64,000 nt of DNA, taken from Mactromeris polynyma. Taxonomy: Eukaryota > Mollusca > Bivalvia > Venerida > Mactridae. The stretch covers positions 4,340,001-4,404,000 of the forward strand of contig JASFXZ010000037.1 of NCBI GenBank assembly GCA_032209605.1, in the 5' to 3' direction. The translations under genes were made by a program, and so were the position numbers. A model generated the notes under the pieces. That model was given only the letters and a program-made list of their open reading frames with translations. It did not search any database and was not told the origin of the DNA. How positions within the stretch are numbered: the stretch's first letter is position 1; every line of letters starts with the position of its first letter. Positions 19,625 to 32,875 of the stretch are shown piece after piece.

Positions 19625-22205
19625 TTATTTTTTGTTAGTGTATTTGTTTCTGTCATATCTTTCACGCAAAGTTTCGCGGAATAATTCCCGAATGCTGGGT
19701 AAACTGTTAAAAGCCAGCAACTTAGTAAATATATAATTTCTTATTGCGTGGACAATTTTATACCAGTATTTCAATATTCTGTTTTTCTTATAATAGAAAG
19801 TGGATATCTAGCAAATTCGCCATAAACAAAAGAATTACTAGTTTGTTGGCGTACACCAAGCAGACGTTTCATTTTTTTACATGTATACGTTCTATTTCCG
19901 GGGCTTTATGAAACCCCCATATTTCACATCCGTAATTCAAAATAGAACTAACCATTGAATCAAAAAGTTTCACTTGTTCGTCAACATTTAAAGATACAAT
20001 ATCAAATAAACTATACAGGGAAAAGAGAGCTCTACTTGCTTGCATGGATAGAGACATTTGGGATTGTGCAAAACAATCATTTGATGTCAATGTTACACCT
20101 AAGTAAAACGTGATACAGTATTCAGTCTACAATTGTTATATTACAAATTTAGATTATATTATCTATTACCCTTTTTACATACCATTACAACAGTTTTATT
20201 TATATTCACTTGTATACCCCAAGAGGAACAATAAACATATAAATTGTTTAAAAGCTTTTGTAAACCATCCTCCGAATATGACGTCAAAACAGCATCATCC
20301 GCAAACATAAGCAGAAAAAGTTTGATCTCGTCTATTGTAATAGAATCAATATCATCGGTGAGTAAATGAGTATACATGTCATCAATAAAGCAAAGAAACA
20401 ACACTGGTGAAAACGGATCACCTTGTTTAACACCTCTGTTACTATAAAAAAAGTTAGAGAGTGAACTATTAGTACGGATACAAGATTTAATGGTGCTATA
20501 CATTTGCTGTAATATTTTAACAAGTTTTGAATATGCCTATTCTTAAAAGTTTCTCCCAAATGCCGTTCCTATAAACCATATCAAATGCCTTTTGGAAGTC
20601 AATAAATGCCAGGTAAAAGTTTCGTTTTTCATCTGATATCACTTTTTGAATTATAAATTTAAAACAAAAATACAATCTACAAAGCTCTTGTCTTTACGAT
20701 ATCCATACTGGAAATCATTTAAATGATTATTAATTTCTGCCTATTTTCTTAACTGTGTGTCTAAAAGTGTAGAACAAATCTTTGAAAATATACTAGAAAT
20801 AGTTATTCCTCTATAATTATTCACATCGTTGAGGTCGCCCTTTTTAGGGACGGGTACTATCACACCTTTTAGCAAACTTTCTGGATATATACAATTAGTA
20901 TACATAAAATTAGAAATATCACAAAGTAAAGGCGATAACACAACATAAAAACATCTCAGGTATATAAGCATATCAGTTCCACCACTTTTGCCAGATTTCA
21001 AACAAGATATAGCAGACTTTACTTCATCAATACAAATTATACTGTCAAGTATATCAGATTCATTTAATCTAGATTGCGCGTCAGACAGCTTATTTTCAAT
21101 ATCATCTCTGGAAAAAAGATATGCCGTCGGAAAATACTGTTTTAAAATGATTATAAAACTCTTCGGTTGAAATTTTAGAGTTTTGTGGAGATTTACCTTT
21201 CAGCCTTTTAATTTCTTTCCAAAACTGTTGTGGTTTGGACGAGGCTAAGTCGTGCAAATATATTTTTTGTTTAGCCTTATACTTTATTAGCACGTGATTT
21301 TCGTTTTTATACTATTGTAATGTTTACGTTTGGTGACCAATATTTCACGGTTAGCTATAGTTGTTTTTTTAATTGTTAAACTCACGACGGGCCTGCTCGC
21401 ATTTATGTGTAAACCAGGGACTTGTAAATTTACGTATATTGTTAGGTTTATTTGAGCGTTTTCTTTTACCGAAAACCTTAAAAGCAGATTGATATAAACT
21501 ATTTGACCACTGATTTAAACCATCGTCAATATTTATGTTTTTAAAGTTATATCGGAGACAATAGATTGGTCTTGATTAAATTTGCATCTATTAAAGAAAT
21601 TTATTACCTGATTCCTTATATAAATACAAATCTGTTATTTGTTGCTGTTTTACATGAAAGCTATCAATTTGTCTTGGATTGAACTATTCCCCGGTCAACA
21701 GTATGAACTGTTTCCCTCTGGCGCTATGAAGTCATTGGAATTTCCAAATTTTATTTTTAGACGGCATATCATTAACGTTCGGTCGTTTCCGTATTCGATT
21801 CGCGATTTTGATGTCGGGTATGACATTCTGAACTGTTGCCCTCGGCCGGTATTCCCGACACCAAGGGACAACAGTTTTGACTGTTACCCAAATAACCATG
21901 AAATAACTGTATAATATTCATCGTTTCTTTGAAAATTCCACGTGATTTTTACAAAGAACGTGTCATGATTATCCGACGGGCTAACATTGGCTTTACAATA
22001 TTTATACTGAGCTGTATTAGAGTATGAGTAGAACATGAATATAAATCATGAACAAAGAAATTGTTTATACAATAAAAAAAATCACCTGACATCAGCACAT
22101 AATCTATGAGACTATTACCATTACCAGATACAAACAGTTTACCCAACATTCTGGAATTATTCCGCAAAACTTTGCGTGAATGATATGACAGAAACAAATA
22201 CATTA
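19625..22205 (-). mobile_element. Degenerate LINE, minus strand (copy 2)
   Basis: Duplicate of 6140-8720. RT core with FADD at 20159-20503. Confidence 0.8.
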
Positions 22206-22335
22206 CTGTATCCCCACCGTGAAACAAACTATGAGTTTTCTCTGCTGGTACCATGAATAATTGACTGCGCATGCATGTAAATGTGCAATCAAATGACTTG
22301 TCGGATTTTCCCGTAATTATGACAACCATAAAAAA

Positions 22336-22395
22336 GATTCTTTCGAGTTGAATGGCGGTACAGAATTGTACCATGTGTTGGCCCTGACAAGGGCC
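22336..22395 (-). promoter_or_regulatory. Histone-type 3' stem-loop (copy c, second unit)
   Basis: GGCCCTTGTCAGGGCC on the minus strand at 22395-22380, with the GAAAGA motif at 22345-22336. Confidence 0.68.
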
Positions 22396-22423
22396 GTTTA
22401 AAACCGGGAATTGAGGTGACGTT

Positions 22424-22759
22424 TTACTCGGCCTCTACCTCATCCGGGCGATCATCAACAATCTGCACAACTTCTCCAAACAGCTGTAGTCTGATTTCGG
22501 CCACGTGTTCCGCCTGGATATGAGCGTATTCGTAGTACATGTTTCTTACTCCCTCGACCACAGCAAGTTTCAGACGAAGATTGTACCGGAAGCGGTGGAA
22601 GTCGTCTGCTTTCGCACTTAGGTAGCGTTTCTTTATATCCTCCAGTTGTGTATTCAACAAGGTTATCTGGATGCATGACTTCCGAAACTTTCTTTCCGCG
22701 TCAGATAGCGTCTGCTGAGCCATTTCAACAATGACGTCATCAAGCTTTTGCGAAGACAT
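22424..22759 (-). CDS. Small conserved intronless protein, 111 aa (copy c, second unit)
   Basis: Duplicate of 8939-9274. Its promoter cassette runs to about 23053. Unknown function. Confidence 0.75.
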   Translation of the reverse strand: MSSQKLDDVIVEMAQQTLSDAERKFRKSCIQITLLNTQLEDIKKRYLSAKADDFHRFRYNLRLKLAVVEGVRNMYYEYAHIQAEHVAEIRLQLFGEVVQIVDDRPDEVEAE

Positions 22760-23053
22760 TTTTAGAAATGTAAATATTGAGTAAGATTGATAGTTGCAGA
22801 TGAAATGCAAATGCAAGTTTGGTATTCCGTCAAGAAAATCCCCGTATTTATTCCCGACCATGTCAGGTGTATGCCACTTGTCCATAAATTAATGTTGACA
22901 CCTGACATCTGATTTGTTTGCGCGTTTTTCGCACTTGATGATTAGTCTCTTATTGCTTCAATGGTGTTTGTCATTTTATTGATACCAAAGAGTAATTAAA
23001 GAGTAATTGCCAATTTCAACGGCGAAAGTGATTTTGCACTTTAAGCCGATTTA

Positions 23054-25183
23054 TTGGACTTAAATATTTTACCGATACAACAACAAAACACAAGGCATAC
23101 ATATAATGGTACGCCAATTTGCTACTTGACAAATGGCACTGATACAAAATTAGTATAAGTCTGTTAAACCTTCTGTCTGCCAACTATGTTATTTATTATA
23201 TTTAAATATAAATTAATAAGGCAACTAGAGTACCCCTATTTCTGTTATTTTTAGATACATTTAAATCAAAATGGCACGTGACAATTCAGGCCAAGATAGA
23301 GTTCAAGGGTCAAAATGTTGCCTTGGTGAATATAAAGATTATATTATCATAACTCCAACGATCAAAAGTGGAACACACTAAAACAGTTCATATACGGTCA
23401 CTGTTTTAAACAATTAATAATGACGAATATTGTAGAAAATCTTTTTACATTTAGTGGTATTCTTTTCGGGTACATACTGTGTACTAATTTTGTTCTCAAG
23501 ATATCTACTAAAACCGGATCCACCTAGGGGGTACCAGGCTTTCGTTAATGGTCAGTTTTAGGACAGGTTATTCCTAAGCCTTTAATTAAATGTTAGACAG
23601 ATTTCAGGTCCAACCATGATCGCTGGCGTTTGTTTCACTTTGGTGATAGAAGATAAATCTATTTCTTGATGACAGTATATGTGGTCGACTTAATAAAACA
23701 GATACTTCATTTCTTAACATATCAATGGTTTTCTGTAATGATTTTAAATTTGCGCTTTCCATATTTGAAGTCTGGTGCAATATCTTGTGTGCACTTACAC
23801 GAATAATTACATGTAATTTCTCAATTTGATGAAAATCCGAACAATTATTGGAACACGCGATAACGTTCATATACGTTCTCTGGTAATATGGTACATAGCA
23901 AAATATGGTTGTTCCACAAATGTTAGACACGTATCAGTTTTGAATTAATGTACTATACATGTATATCATGATGCTCCCATACCCAGCTTTCAATGCGTTT
24001 TAGCTGTCTTATCGCAGTGGATTGTCCACCTTGAAAGTGACCCGAAAATCGATATCGAGTTTCCAGCTTTACCAGTTTTGATCGATAGATTATACAGGGA
24101 CAATATTTTCAAACGTAGATTTAAACGCTTTATCTTATGACTAGAATAATCTAACTTGTTTCGCATACTAAGTTGACTTACGCTCTTAATCCACAAGGGT
24201 TGCATGTTGCTTTATGTTGATTGTACTTCTGTATGTTTCAATACGGTCCCTATTTCAATACACACGTTAAACATGTTTTACACTCATAGCTTACAGAAAA
24301 TAATCCAATATATTTAGTTTGTTTTGAAAATTAGCCATGTCTCCTTATTTAAGTATTTCATCTTGGACCAATATATACATAGTCCCAGATTTCTTATTGG
24401 AATATATGGTCGTGATTCTGTTTTTGTTGAGAAGTGATCTAATCCCCCTTAGACGTTTAATGAAATATTTGTTGTTCATAATGACAATAGTCCTGTCTGA
24501 TGCATACTCCACAAAAGTCACTATTTTGATGCTTTGCCGAATATATTGTACATTTGATAGATCTACATGTATTATGCGTTATGTCACGGACCTATATATA
24601 TATGGTATATAGGTCCGTGGTTATGTCATATATATGATATATCTACATGTATATTATGCGTAATGTCATATATATCGTATATATGATAGATCTACATGTA
24701 TTATGCGTTATGTCATGTTAGGATTTTTATTTTACTTTACCGCAGAGCAACCTTATTTGTCAAAACGAACTGTACATTACAAGTATATTAATATGCCAAT
24801 AAACTATGCAGGACTTTGTACAATTTATCGATAAATACAACAAAACTTATTATTTCAAACATGTTCAGATTTAAAGTATAAAAACACGTTACGACTATAA
24901 TGCTTTGGGCAAATTATTGTATAATATCAAGTTACAATCTGTGTACAAATATGCCATTTATTTGTTTGCAATATTTCATCAATTGAGCAATTAAACCTGA
25001 TTAGAGCAAATGGTGTTTGGTATCACGTGAGATCAAAGGTCGGCGTCAGTCAACCATTAAACAAACATGTCAATTTTACGATTGATAATCAAACAATAAA
25101 GTCAAGCAAATATGTGTCGATAATACCAGATGTCATAATTTAGACTAAAATGTAGCAAAATATGTCTTAATTTATCTCCAGAT
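23054..25183. other. No recognised gene (copy 2 of 9571-11690)
   Basis: Duplicate of the spacer in copy 1, with the same unassigned minus-strand ORFs (23604-23930 and 23990-24205). Confidence 0.4.
24578..24626. mobile_element. 35-base palindromic insertion (copy 2)
   Basis: Duplicate of 11093-11141, element 24585-24619, with gttatgt flanks. Confidence 0.8.
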
Positions 25184-25280
25184 TATATAAATACCAGGTA
25201 ATCAAATCATGCCATTCCATACTTTATGGTATACACATCTCAACCCATTTACTACCTCTCCTTGTAATCATACTGCGAAC
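25184..25280 (+). promoter_or_regulatory. TATA box and leader of the 115-codon paralogue (second unit)
   Basis: tatataaata at 25184-25193; duplicate of 11699-11795. Confidence 0.55.
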
Positions 25281-25628
25281 ATGTCGTCTGAGGGAAAGAT
25301 CTCGAAGCAACATTGCGACCTTGGATTGCTGCGAGAAGCCGAAAGAAAGTTCAAGAAATCGTGTGCTCAAATATGTTTTTTGAACAAACTGTTAGAAGAT
25401 ACGCAAGCACGTTATGGGAAGGCAAAGAGAGAAAACTTCAAGTGTTTCCGTTATAACCTAAGATTGAAGTTAGCCGTCGTGGAGGGCACACGAAACATGT
25501 ACTACGAGTATGCTTACAAGCAAGCAGAGATTGTTGCCGACTTACGTCTCAAGCTATATGGACAGGAAGTGGAGATTGTTACGTCAGAGGAAGAGAGCGA
25601 TGCGGAAACAGACGAATATCCTGTTTGA
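25281..25628 (+). CDS. Small conserved intronless protein, 115 aa (paralogue, second unit)
   Basis: Duplicate of 11796-12143 with the same product. Confidence 0.8.
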   Translation: MSSEGKISKQHCDLGLLREAERKFKKSCAQICFLNKLLEDTQARYGKAKRENFKCFRYNLRLKLAVVEGTRNMYYEYAYKQAEIVADLRLKLYGQEVEIVTSEEESDAETDEYPV

Positions 25629-25702
25629 GACGTCACAAAATGTCGATGCGTTTTACCAAAGACCTAAGTACCAGTATTTTGGTATTTGGTTTTACAGAAA
25701 AC

Positions 25703-25765
25703 AGCCCTTTTCAGGGCTAAATAATGTCCGTTTTTTTAATGGGACTGAAATAAATCAGAAAGAAG
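25703..25765 (+). promoter_or_regulatory. Histone-type 3' stem-loop (paralogue, second unit)
   Basis: AGCCCTTTTCAGGGCT at 25703-25718 and cagaaagaag at 25756-25765. Confidence 0.68.
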
Positions 25766-25979
25766 TACACTAATATGATTGTCACCAGAATGATCAGGGT
25801 ATCTCACGTAGATGTATATACTTACCCTTCAACTTTCGTGCTTATTGGAAACGTACGATATTCAGCACATATATTTTACATTTCTCCCTTAGTTAAATAA
25901 TATCTGTACCATTGACTGTGACACCCTCACTTTGTGTAATGCAATGTATATAATTCGAAACAAGAACTATCTTGAAAAA

Positions 25980-26275
25980 AGATGGTCGGCTCAACTTTGA
26001 AGGTTAAGATTTTTTATGCAACATGAAAAAAGGCGAGATGTTACGATTCATGGTCACTGCAGATCCAAAATGGGTTTCGGTAAATTAACCGAAATTCAGA
26101 GGATTTCGGTAAGGTAACGTTCCCTTATCGAAAGGTTAACCAGTCCGCGTTAAGGTTACACACGTTGTTCGATTGAAGTGAAATTGCCTTGGTGGTTAAC
26201 GTAAGCTTTGTTTGGTTTACACAACACTGATATGCAAATAGCAAAACCGAGTTAGTACGGCTGCGGCGAAAAATG
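25980..26275. repeat. Interspersed repeat (copy 2 of 12495-12790)
   Basis: Same family as 59447-59735. Confidence 0.6.
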
Positions 26276-26933
26276 CTGAAGTAGAGCTATTTCATTACAG
26301 ATCGAGCGTCTTGGGACTCCTCCAATGGTGTCATAGACATAGCCTCATCTACATCAGTCAAATCTTTGTTTTCACTCTTCACAGTGAGACTAAAATGGTC
26401 ACTCTTCAATGTGGAGGAAGCCTATGAGATACAGTTGAAATATTACAAAGTAAAGTTTCACCAACTCTTGATTAAGGGAAACAAAATATTATACGAGTAC
26501 GTAATGCATCATCCATGAAAAAAACCCTATTCAGTTGTATTATCTACACCCTTCCCCACCATTGCCTGCTATTTCTGAACACAGACAAAATCAGGACTTA
26601 TAGCAGCAGGTAATGCTCTGATCCCCTACAATCTCCTTGGAGAATATTGCAGCTGTCAATGATTCATTGCCGATGATGTGAAGGATCAATATACATGTGT
26701 AAGTATCCGATATTTTATACATAAAAACATCCCACTGAAAAACCAAACCAAAAGTCCTAAGTTCCAATGCTGTAAGAAATCTCACATAATGGCATTCTCA
26801 TACATAAGAAGTCCGAGAGAATTCCTCACAGAAGTTGAATAGTTAGAGAAGGAAAACGAATCAGTTAGAACTCTGGTGCTAGGTCTGTGTGAATGACAAC
26901 CTAAAATCCACATTTGAATGAAGACAGATATAA

Positions 26934-27429
26934 GAACATAAGGTCTAACTAGAACATAAGGTCTAACTAGGACATAAGGTCTAACTAGAACTTAAGGTCT
27001 AACTAGAACATAAGGTCTAACTAGAACATAAGGTCTAACTAGAACATAAGGTCTAACTAGAACATAAGGTCTAACTAGGACATAAGGTCTAACTAGAACT
27101 TAAGGTCTAACTAGAACATAAGGTCTAACTAGAACATAAGGTCTAACTAGAACATAAGGTCTAACTAGAACATAAGGTCTAACTAGAACATAAGGTCTAA
27201 CTAGAACATAAGGTCTAACTAGGACATAAGGTCTAACTAGGACATAAGGTCTAACTAGAACATAAGGTCTAACTAGAACATAAGGTCTAACTAGAACTTA
27301 AGGTCTAACTAGAACATAAGGTCTAACTAGAACATAAGGTCTAACTAGAACATAAGGTCTAACTAGAACATAAGGTCTAACTAGAACATAAGGTCTAACT
27401 AGAACATAAGGTCTAACTAGAACATAAGG
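26934..27429. repeat. 18-base minisatellite, second copy
   Basis: Same units and same order of variants as 13449-13944. Confidence 0.95.
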
Positions 27430-27717
27430 ACACTATGTACAGTCAGTATCAAATATTTATTCAAATTCAACACATTAACAGCACAGTTAGGTAAACATAT
27501 ACTTCATAATAGCTAACAATTGGTAATAAACAAGTTTCTACACAATGTACACACACTTTCAAATCATTATTATCTCCCTTTTTAGGTCAGTCAGTACCAC
27601 AAAGGCAAACTGAGTTTACAAAAAAACACCAATAAAAACATGAATAACTACACAATTGCTTGTTTTGTCCATAGTTTAAATGTGATAAATGAATTAGATT
27701 ACAACCTAAAAAGCCAT

Positions 27718-28037
27718 GCATAGTTCTCACATCTACAATATTTACCTCCCTTGTTCTGAATTGATAGGCAAATTTCCTTGAAGTTTATGGGGAATATAAT
27801 GTAATCGATGATAAACTAATCTGATATATAAAAATAACTCATTCATTATGTAGGCATTCAGCTCAGTAAGTTGAAGAAAAAGTGGTTGTCACATGCAAAT
27901 TCTCTTGGTATTTTCTCAATTATCAGATACATGTATTTGGAAATTACTCCTATAAAGGCTTATCAGTTTTGCCTATCAAAAATGACCTACAGTTTAGAAC
28001 AAGGGAGGTAAATATTGTAGATGTAGGAACTATGTAT
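27718..28037. repeat. Inverted repeat spanning the right duplication breakpoint
   Basis: The left arm, about 27718-27771 (catctacaatatttacctccc), pairs with the right arm, about 27969-28037 (gggaggtaaatattgtagatg). The breakpoint at about 27916 lies in the loop, so the internal junction at 14429 keeps only the left arm. Confidence 0.7.
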
Positions 28038-28176
28038 TATCTACCCTGATGCTGATAGGATCAATAACTTGTCTAAATTATATGTATAAGAAAGTAAGTG
28101 AAATATTCATGATTTGAATTTTAATCAACAATAATGCTGCAAAACATTTACATTCATCAACTTTTAAACAAGTAAT

Positions 28177-28281
28177 ATCTATAACAGCCCCTAACACACC
28201 GTTAGTCCATAAAGTTTGGCTATACAATATCTATAACAGCCCCTAACACACCGTTAGTCCATAAAGTATGGCTATACAACA
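28177..28281. repeat. 52-base tandem duplication
   Basis: ctataacagcccctaacaca and the following bases occur twice, 52 bases apart, with one difference (agtttggc / agtatggc). Confidence 0.9.
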
Positions 28282-28375
28282 TCTACAACAACAACTGTAT
28301 ACATTTATGGCTTACAGGTACAAATGTAGTATGTTAGATTTTTGTGAAATTTTATCGGTTAATAAAAAAATTAGC

Positions 28376-31238
28376 TAGTAATACATGTACAATGACTGGT
28401 ATTTAAGGGTGCTGCCTCTCATCCAGAATTACACCAGCAGTAATACATGTACAATGACAGGTATTTAAGGGTGTTGCCTCTCATCCAGAATTATACCAGC
28501 AGTAATACATGTACAATGACAGGTATTTAAGGGTGTTGCCTCTCATCCAGAATTATACCAGCAGTAATACATGTACAATGACTGGTATTTAAGGGTGTTG
28601 CCTCTCATCCAGAATTATACCAGCAGTAATACATGTACAATGACAGGTATTTAAGGGTGTTGCCTCTCATCCAGAATTACACCAGCAGTAATACATGTAC
28701 AATGACTGGTATTTAAGGGTGCTGCCTCTCATCCAGAATTATACCAGCAGTAATACATGTACAATGACAGGTATTTAAGGGTGTTGCCTCTCATCCAGAA
28801 TTATACCAGCAGTAATACATGTACAATGACAGGTATTTAAGGGTGTTGCCTCTCATCCAGAATTATACCAGCAGTAATACATGTACAATGACTGGTATTT
28901 AAGGGTGCTGCCTCTCATCCAGAATTATACCAGCAGTAATACATGTACAATGACAGGTATTTAAGGGTGCTGCCTCTCATCCAGAATTATACCAGCAGTA
29001 ATACATGTACAATGACTGGTATTTAAGGGTGCTGCCTCTCATCCAGAATTATACCAGCAGTAATACATGTACAATGACAGGTATTTAAGGGTGCTGCCTC
29101 TCATCCAGAATTATACCAGCAGTAATACATGTACAATGACTGGTATTTAAGGGTGCTGCCTCTCATCCAGAATTATACCAGCAGTAATACATGTACAATG
29201 ACTGGTATTTAAGGGTGCTGCCTCTCATCCAGAATTATACCAGCAGTAATACATGTACAATGACAGGTATTTAAGAGTGCTGCCTCTCATACAGAATTAT
29301 ACCAGCAGTAATACATGTACAATGACTGGTATTTAAGGGTGCTGCCTCTCATCCAGAATTATACCAGCAGTAATACATGTACAATGACTGGTATTTAAGG
29401 GTGCTGCCTCTCATCCAGAATTATACCAGCAGTAATACATGTACAATGACTGGTATTTAAGGGTGCTGCCTCTCATCCAGAATTACACCAGCAGTAATAC
29501 ATGTACAATGACTGGTATTTAAGGGTGCTGCCTCTCATCCAGAATTATACCAGCAGTAATACATGTACAATGACTGGTATTTAAGGGTGCTGCCTCTCAT
29601 CCAGAATTATACCAGCAGTAATACATGTACAATGACTGGTATTTAAGGGTGCTGCCTCTCATCCAGAATTACACCAGCAGTAATACATGTACAATGACTG
29701 GTATTTAAGGGTGCTGCCTCTCATCCAGAATTATACCAGCAGTAATACATGTACAATGACTGGTATTTAAGGGTGCTGCCTCTCATCCAGAATTACACCA
29801 GCAGTAATACATGTACAATGACTGGTATTTAAGGGTGCTGCCTCTCATCCAGAATTATACCAGCAGTAATACATGTACAATGACTGGTATTTAAGGGTGC
29901 TGCCTCTCATCCAGAATTACACCAGCAGTAATACATGTACAATGACTGGTATTTAAGGGTGCTGCCTCTCATCCAGAATTATACCAGCAGTAATACATGT
30001 ACAATGACTGGTATTTAAGGGTGCTGCCTCTCATCCAGAATTACACCAGCAGTAATACATGTACAATGACGGGTATTTAAGGGTGCTGCCTCTCATCCAG
30101 AATTATACCAGCAGTAATACATGTACAATGACTGGTATTTAAGGGTGCTGCCTCTCATCCAGAATTACACCAGCAGTAATACATGTACAATGACTGGTAT
30201 TTAAGGGTGCTGCCTCTCATCCAGAATTATACCAGCAGTAATACATGTACAATGACTGGTATTTAAGGGTGCTGCCTCTCATCCAGAATTATACCAGCAG
30301 TAATACATGTACAATGACTGGTTTTTAAGGGTGCTGCCTCTCATCCAGAATTACACCAGCAGTAATACATGTACAATGACTGGTATTTAAGGGTGCTGCC
30401 TCTCATCCAGAATTATACCAGCAGTAATACATGTACAATGACTGGTATTTAAGGGTGCTGCCTCTCATCCAGAATTACACCAGCAGTAATACATGTACAA
30501 TGACTGGTATTTAAGAGTGCTGCCTCTCATCCAGAATTATACCAGCAGTAATACATGTACAATGACTGGTATTTAAGGGTGCTGCCTCTCATCCAGAATT
30601 ACACCAGCAGTAATACATGTACAACGACTGGTATTTAAGGGTGCTGCCTCTCATCCAGAATTATACCAGCAGTAATACATGTACAATGACTGGTATTTAA
30701 GGGTGCTGCCTCTCATCCAGAATTATACCAGCAGTAATACACGTACAATGACTGGTATTTAAGGGTGCTGCCTCTCATCCAGAATTATACCAGCAGTAAT
30801 ACATGTACAATGACTGGTATTTAAGGGTGCTGCCTCTCATCCAGAATTATACCAGCAGTAATACACGTACAATGACTGGTATTTAAGGGTGCTGCCTCTC
30901 ATCCAGAATTATACCAGCAGTAATACATGTACAATGACAGGTATTTAAGGGTGCTGGCTCTCATCCAGAATTACACCAGCAGTAATACATGTACAATGAC
31001 AGGTATTTAAGGGTGCTGCCTCTCATCCAGAATTATACCAGCAGTAATACATGTACAATGACAGGTATTTAAGGGTGCTGCCTCTCATCCAGAATTATAC
31101 CAGCAGTAATACATGTACAATGACAGGTATTTAAGGGTGCTGCCTCTCATCCAGAATTATACCAGCAGTAATACATGTACAATGACTGGTATTTAAGGGT
31201 GCTGCCTCTCATCCAGAATTACACCAGCAGTAATACAC
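28376..31238. repeat. 62-base satellite array, about 46 copies
   Basis: The unit begins cagcagtaatacatgtacaa. Linked variants (tgacagg/tgactgg, gtgttgcc/gtgctgcc, attacacc/attatacc) cluster in blocks. In 29480-30620 attacacc recurs about every second or third unit, suggesting dimer or trimer amplification. It contains no coding frame and lies outside the ZZEF1 gene, beyond its 3' end. Confidence 0.95.
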
Positions 31239-32123
31239 CCAGATATTTCTAAATGAACCCCACCAATACTAGGCGTGTAAAAGTTAGCATCATGAATAAA
31301 GAGATTTATGGCACCATACCTGTATATTATAATGACACTGTGTTGGGGTGAAATCACAGCATCTGTGTTAAATTAATAGGAGAGTTTGCAGATAAATGGT
31401 TCATTTTATGGTTACCTTGATTTGGTTTCTAGGCAACAATAATAAGCAAGAATAATTTACTTGATGTCAGGCTATTTTCAACCCATTAATTACTCCCATA
31501 TATCATAATCACACTAAAGTTTGCGAAAATGGACCAAAAAGAATATCGAGAATACATTTGACATTATCATGCAATGTCCAGACTGCAATATCAACCATCA
31601 CACTAACAAGTGTAAATTTTGTGATTTGATTGCCGAGTGTAAGTATTCGCTATAATCCTGGACGCTGGTAATATATCAGCTAGTACTCGAGCAAGTATCA
31701 ACAAGAAATATCATAAATAAAGATGGTCGGCGCAATTTGAAGGCTAAGATTTGTTGTGCAACATAAAAAATGCCAAGATGTTACGATTGCTGGTCACTCC
31801 AGATCCAAAATGGATTTCGGTACAATTTCCTTATTCTAACCGTGATTTTGAACGCTAAAATAGTTTTAATACTGCATGGTTAGCTACCATCTATGTTTAA
31901 CAGAGTAAGATAGCCAGCAACTTGAAGTTCAAAGGATTTCAATATACTGCCTCATTGGTTGTTAACTAGAGACTACCACAATTTCTATGAAATACTGTAG
32001 TTCACATTATACAGAATATGTGACTGAACCACTGTGTTAAATCACACTATATGTAAAAAGTATACAAAAAGCTATAAATTCTAGTATTCTATACATAATT
32101 AAATCAGAAAAAAGTCTTGCAAA
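31239..32123. other. No gene seen; partial interspersed repeat
   Basis: 31722-31870 is a truncated copy of the repeat found at 12495 and 59447. The rest is AT-rich with no usable frame. Confidence 0.45.
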
Positions 32124-32336
32124 CAAGAGATATTTGTAAAACATTATGCCCCCAGTGACCTTGACCTTTGACCCCAAATTCAATAGGGTTCCTCTGCTAC
32201 CGAAGATGAATGTGTGGACCAAGTTTGAGGATGATAGGTCAAGGGGTTCTTCAGTTATTGATTGGAAACAAAAAGGTTACAGACTAACATGTGCAAACCA
32301 ATATGCCCTCTCTTCTTTGAAGGGGGGGGGAATAAT
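32124..32336. mobile_element. Short interspersed element with nuclear-receptor-like motifs (copy 1 of 4)
   Basis: Begins caagagatatttgtaaaacattatgcccc and ends in a g-run followed by aataa. The ends (ttatgccccc / gggggcataa) are inverted in the better copies. It carries tgaccttgacctttgacccc at 32157-32176, which on the other strand contains TCAAGGTCA (NR5A/ERR half-site) and GGGTCAAAGGTCA (DR1). It lies 3' of the ZZEF1 stop, perhaps in its 3' UTR. Confidence 0.65.
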
Positions 32337-32746
32337 AAAAATGAATTATGTAATACAAAGCTTTCCAACCATTTTAACAAACCACACCGGTCTAATACAA
32401 GTATACCAAAAAATAAAATTATGTCATTAAAACTTCTTTGTGTCAACGTTTCACTAAGTTAAAACATTATTCACTCAGGGAAAATATGAGTGCACTGTTT
32501 CTTGTGAACAAATTTACAAATTAAACCTGCCACAGCACATTCAGGATTAAAAACACTTTCATTCCTTTCAGCACTGCAATTTCAAGAATTGTTTTTATCT
32601 TCTCTTGAAAAGTCACCTGAAGATCAACAATACCTTCCTGGTAAACTACATTAGGTAGTTGCAGAATATAAGCACCAATCATCACAGTACATAAACCATG
32701 ATAGTCTCGTGCCAGTACATGTATAGTACTTGATCTATAGAGTAAG

Positions 32747-32875
32747 TTAGCTAGCCTTGGCCTTCCCCGACACTTCCTCCTGAGATTTCTTTCTACGTAG
32801 AGCAGCAATTGTAAGTTCTGTAGCTAGATTCTTGTGTCCTATCATAACACTGACTGCTGCTATTCTTTGTATACC
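32747..32875 (-). CDS. ZZEF1: ZZEF1 last coding exon
   Basis: Acceptor tttttttcag before GGTATACAA. Encodes GIQRIAAVSVMIGHKNLATE and on to a basic tail ending GKAKAS, stop TAA at 32749-32747. Phase 0. The tail is longer than and unlike the recalled vertebrate C-terminus. The acceptor region is triplicated upstream (32861-32990). Confidence 0.85.
   Translation of the reverse strand, partial: GIQRIAAVSVMIGHKNLATELTIAALRRKKSQEEVSGKAKAS

Larger units (their letters stand above)
14429..27916. repeat. Copy 2 of the 13.48 kb direct tandem duplication
   Basis: Repeats 945-14428 in the same order and orientation. It ends at about 27916, where ttttct continues as caattatcag instead of agaaatata. Copies share tct at the breakpoints, so the joint has at most a few bases of microhomology. 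Confidence 0.92.
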
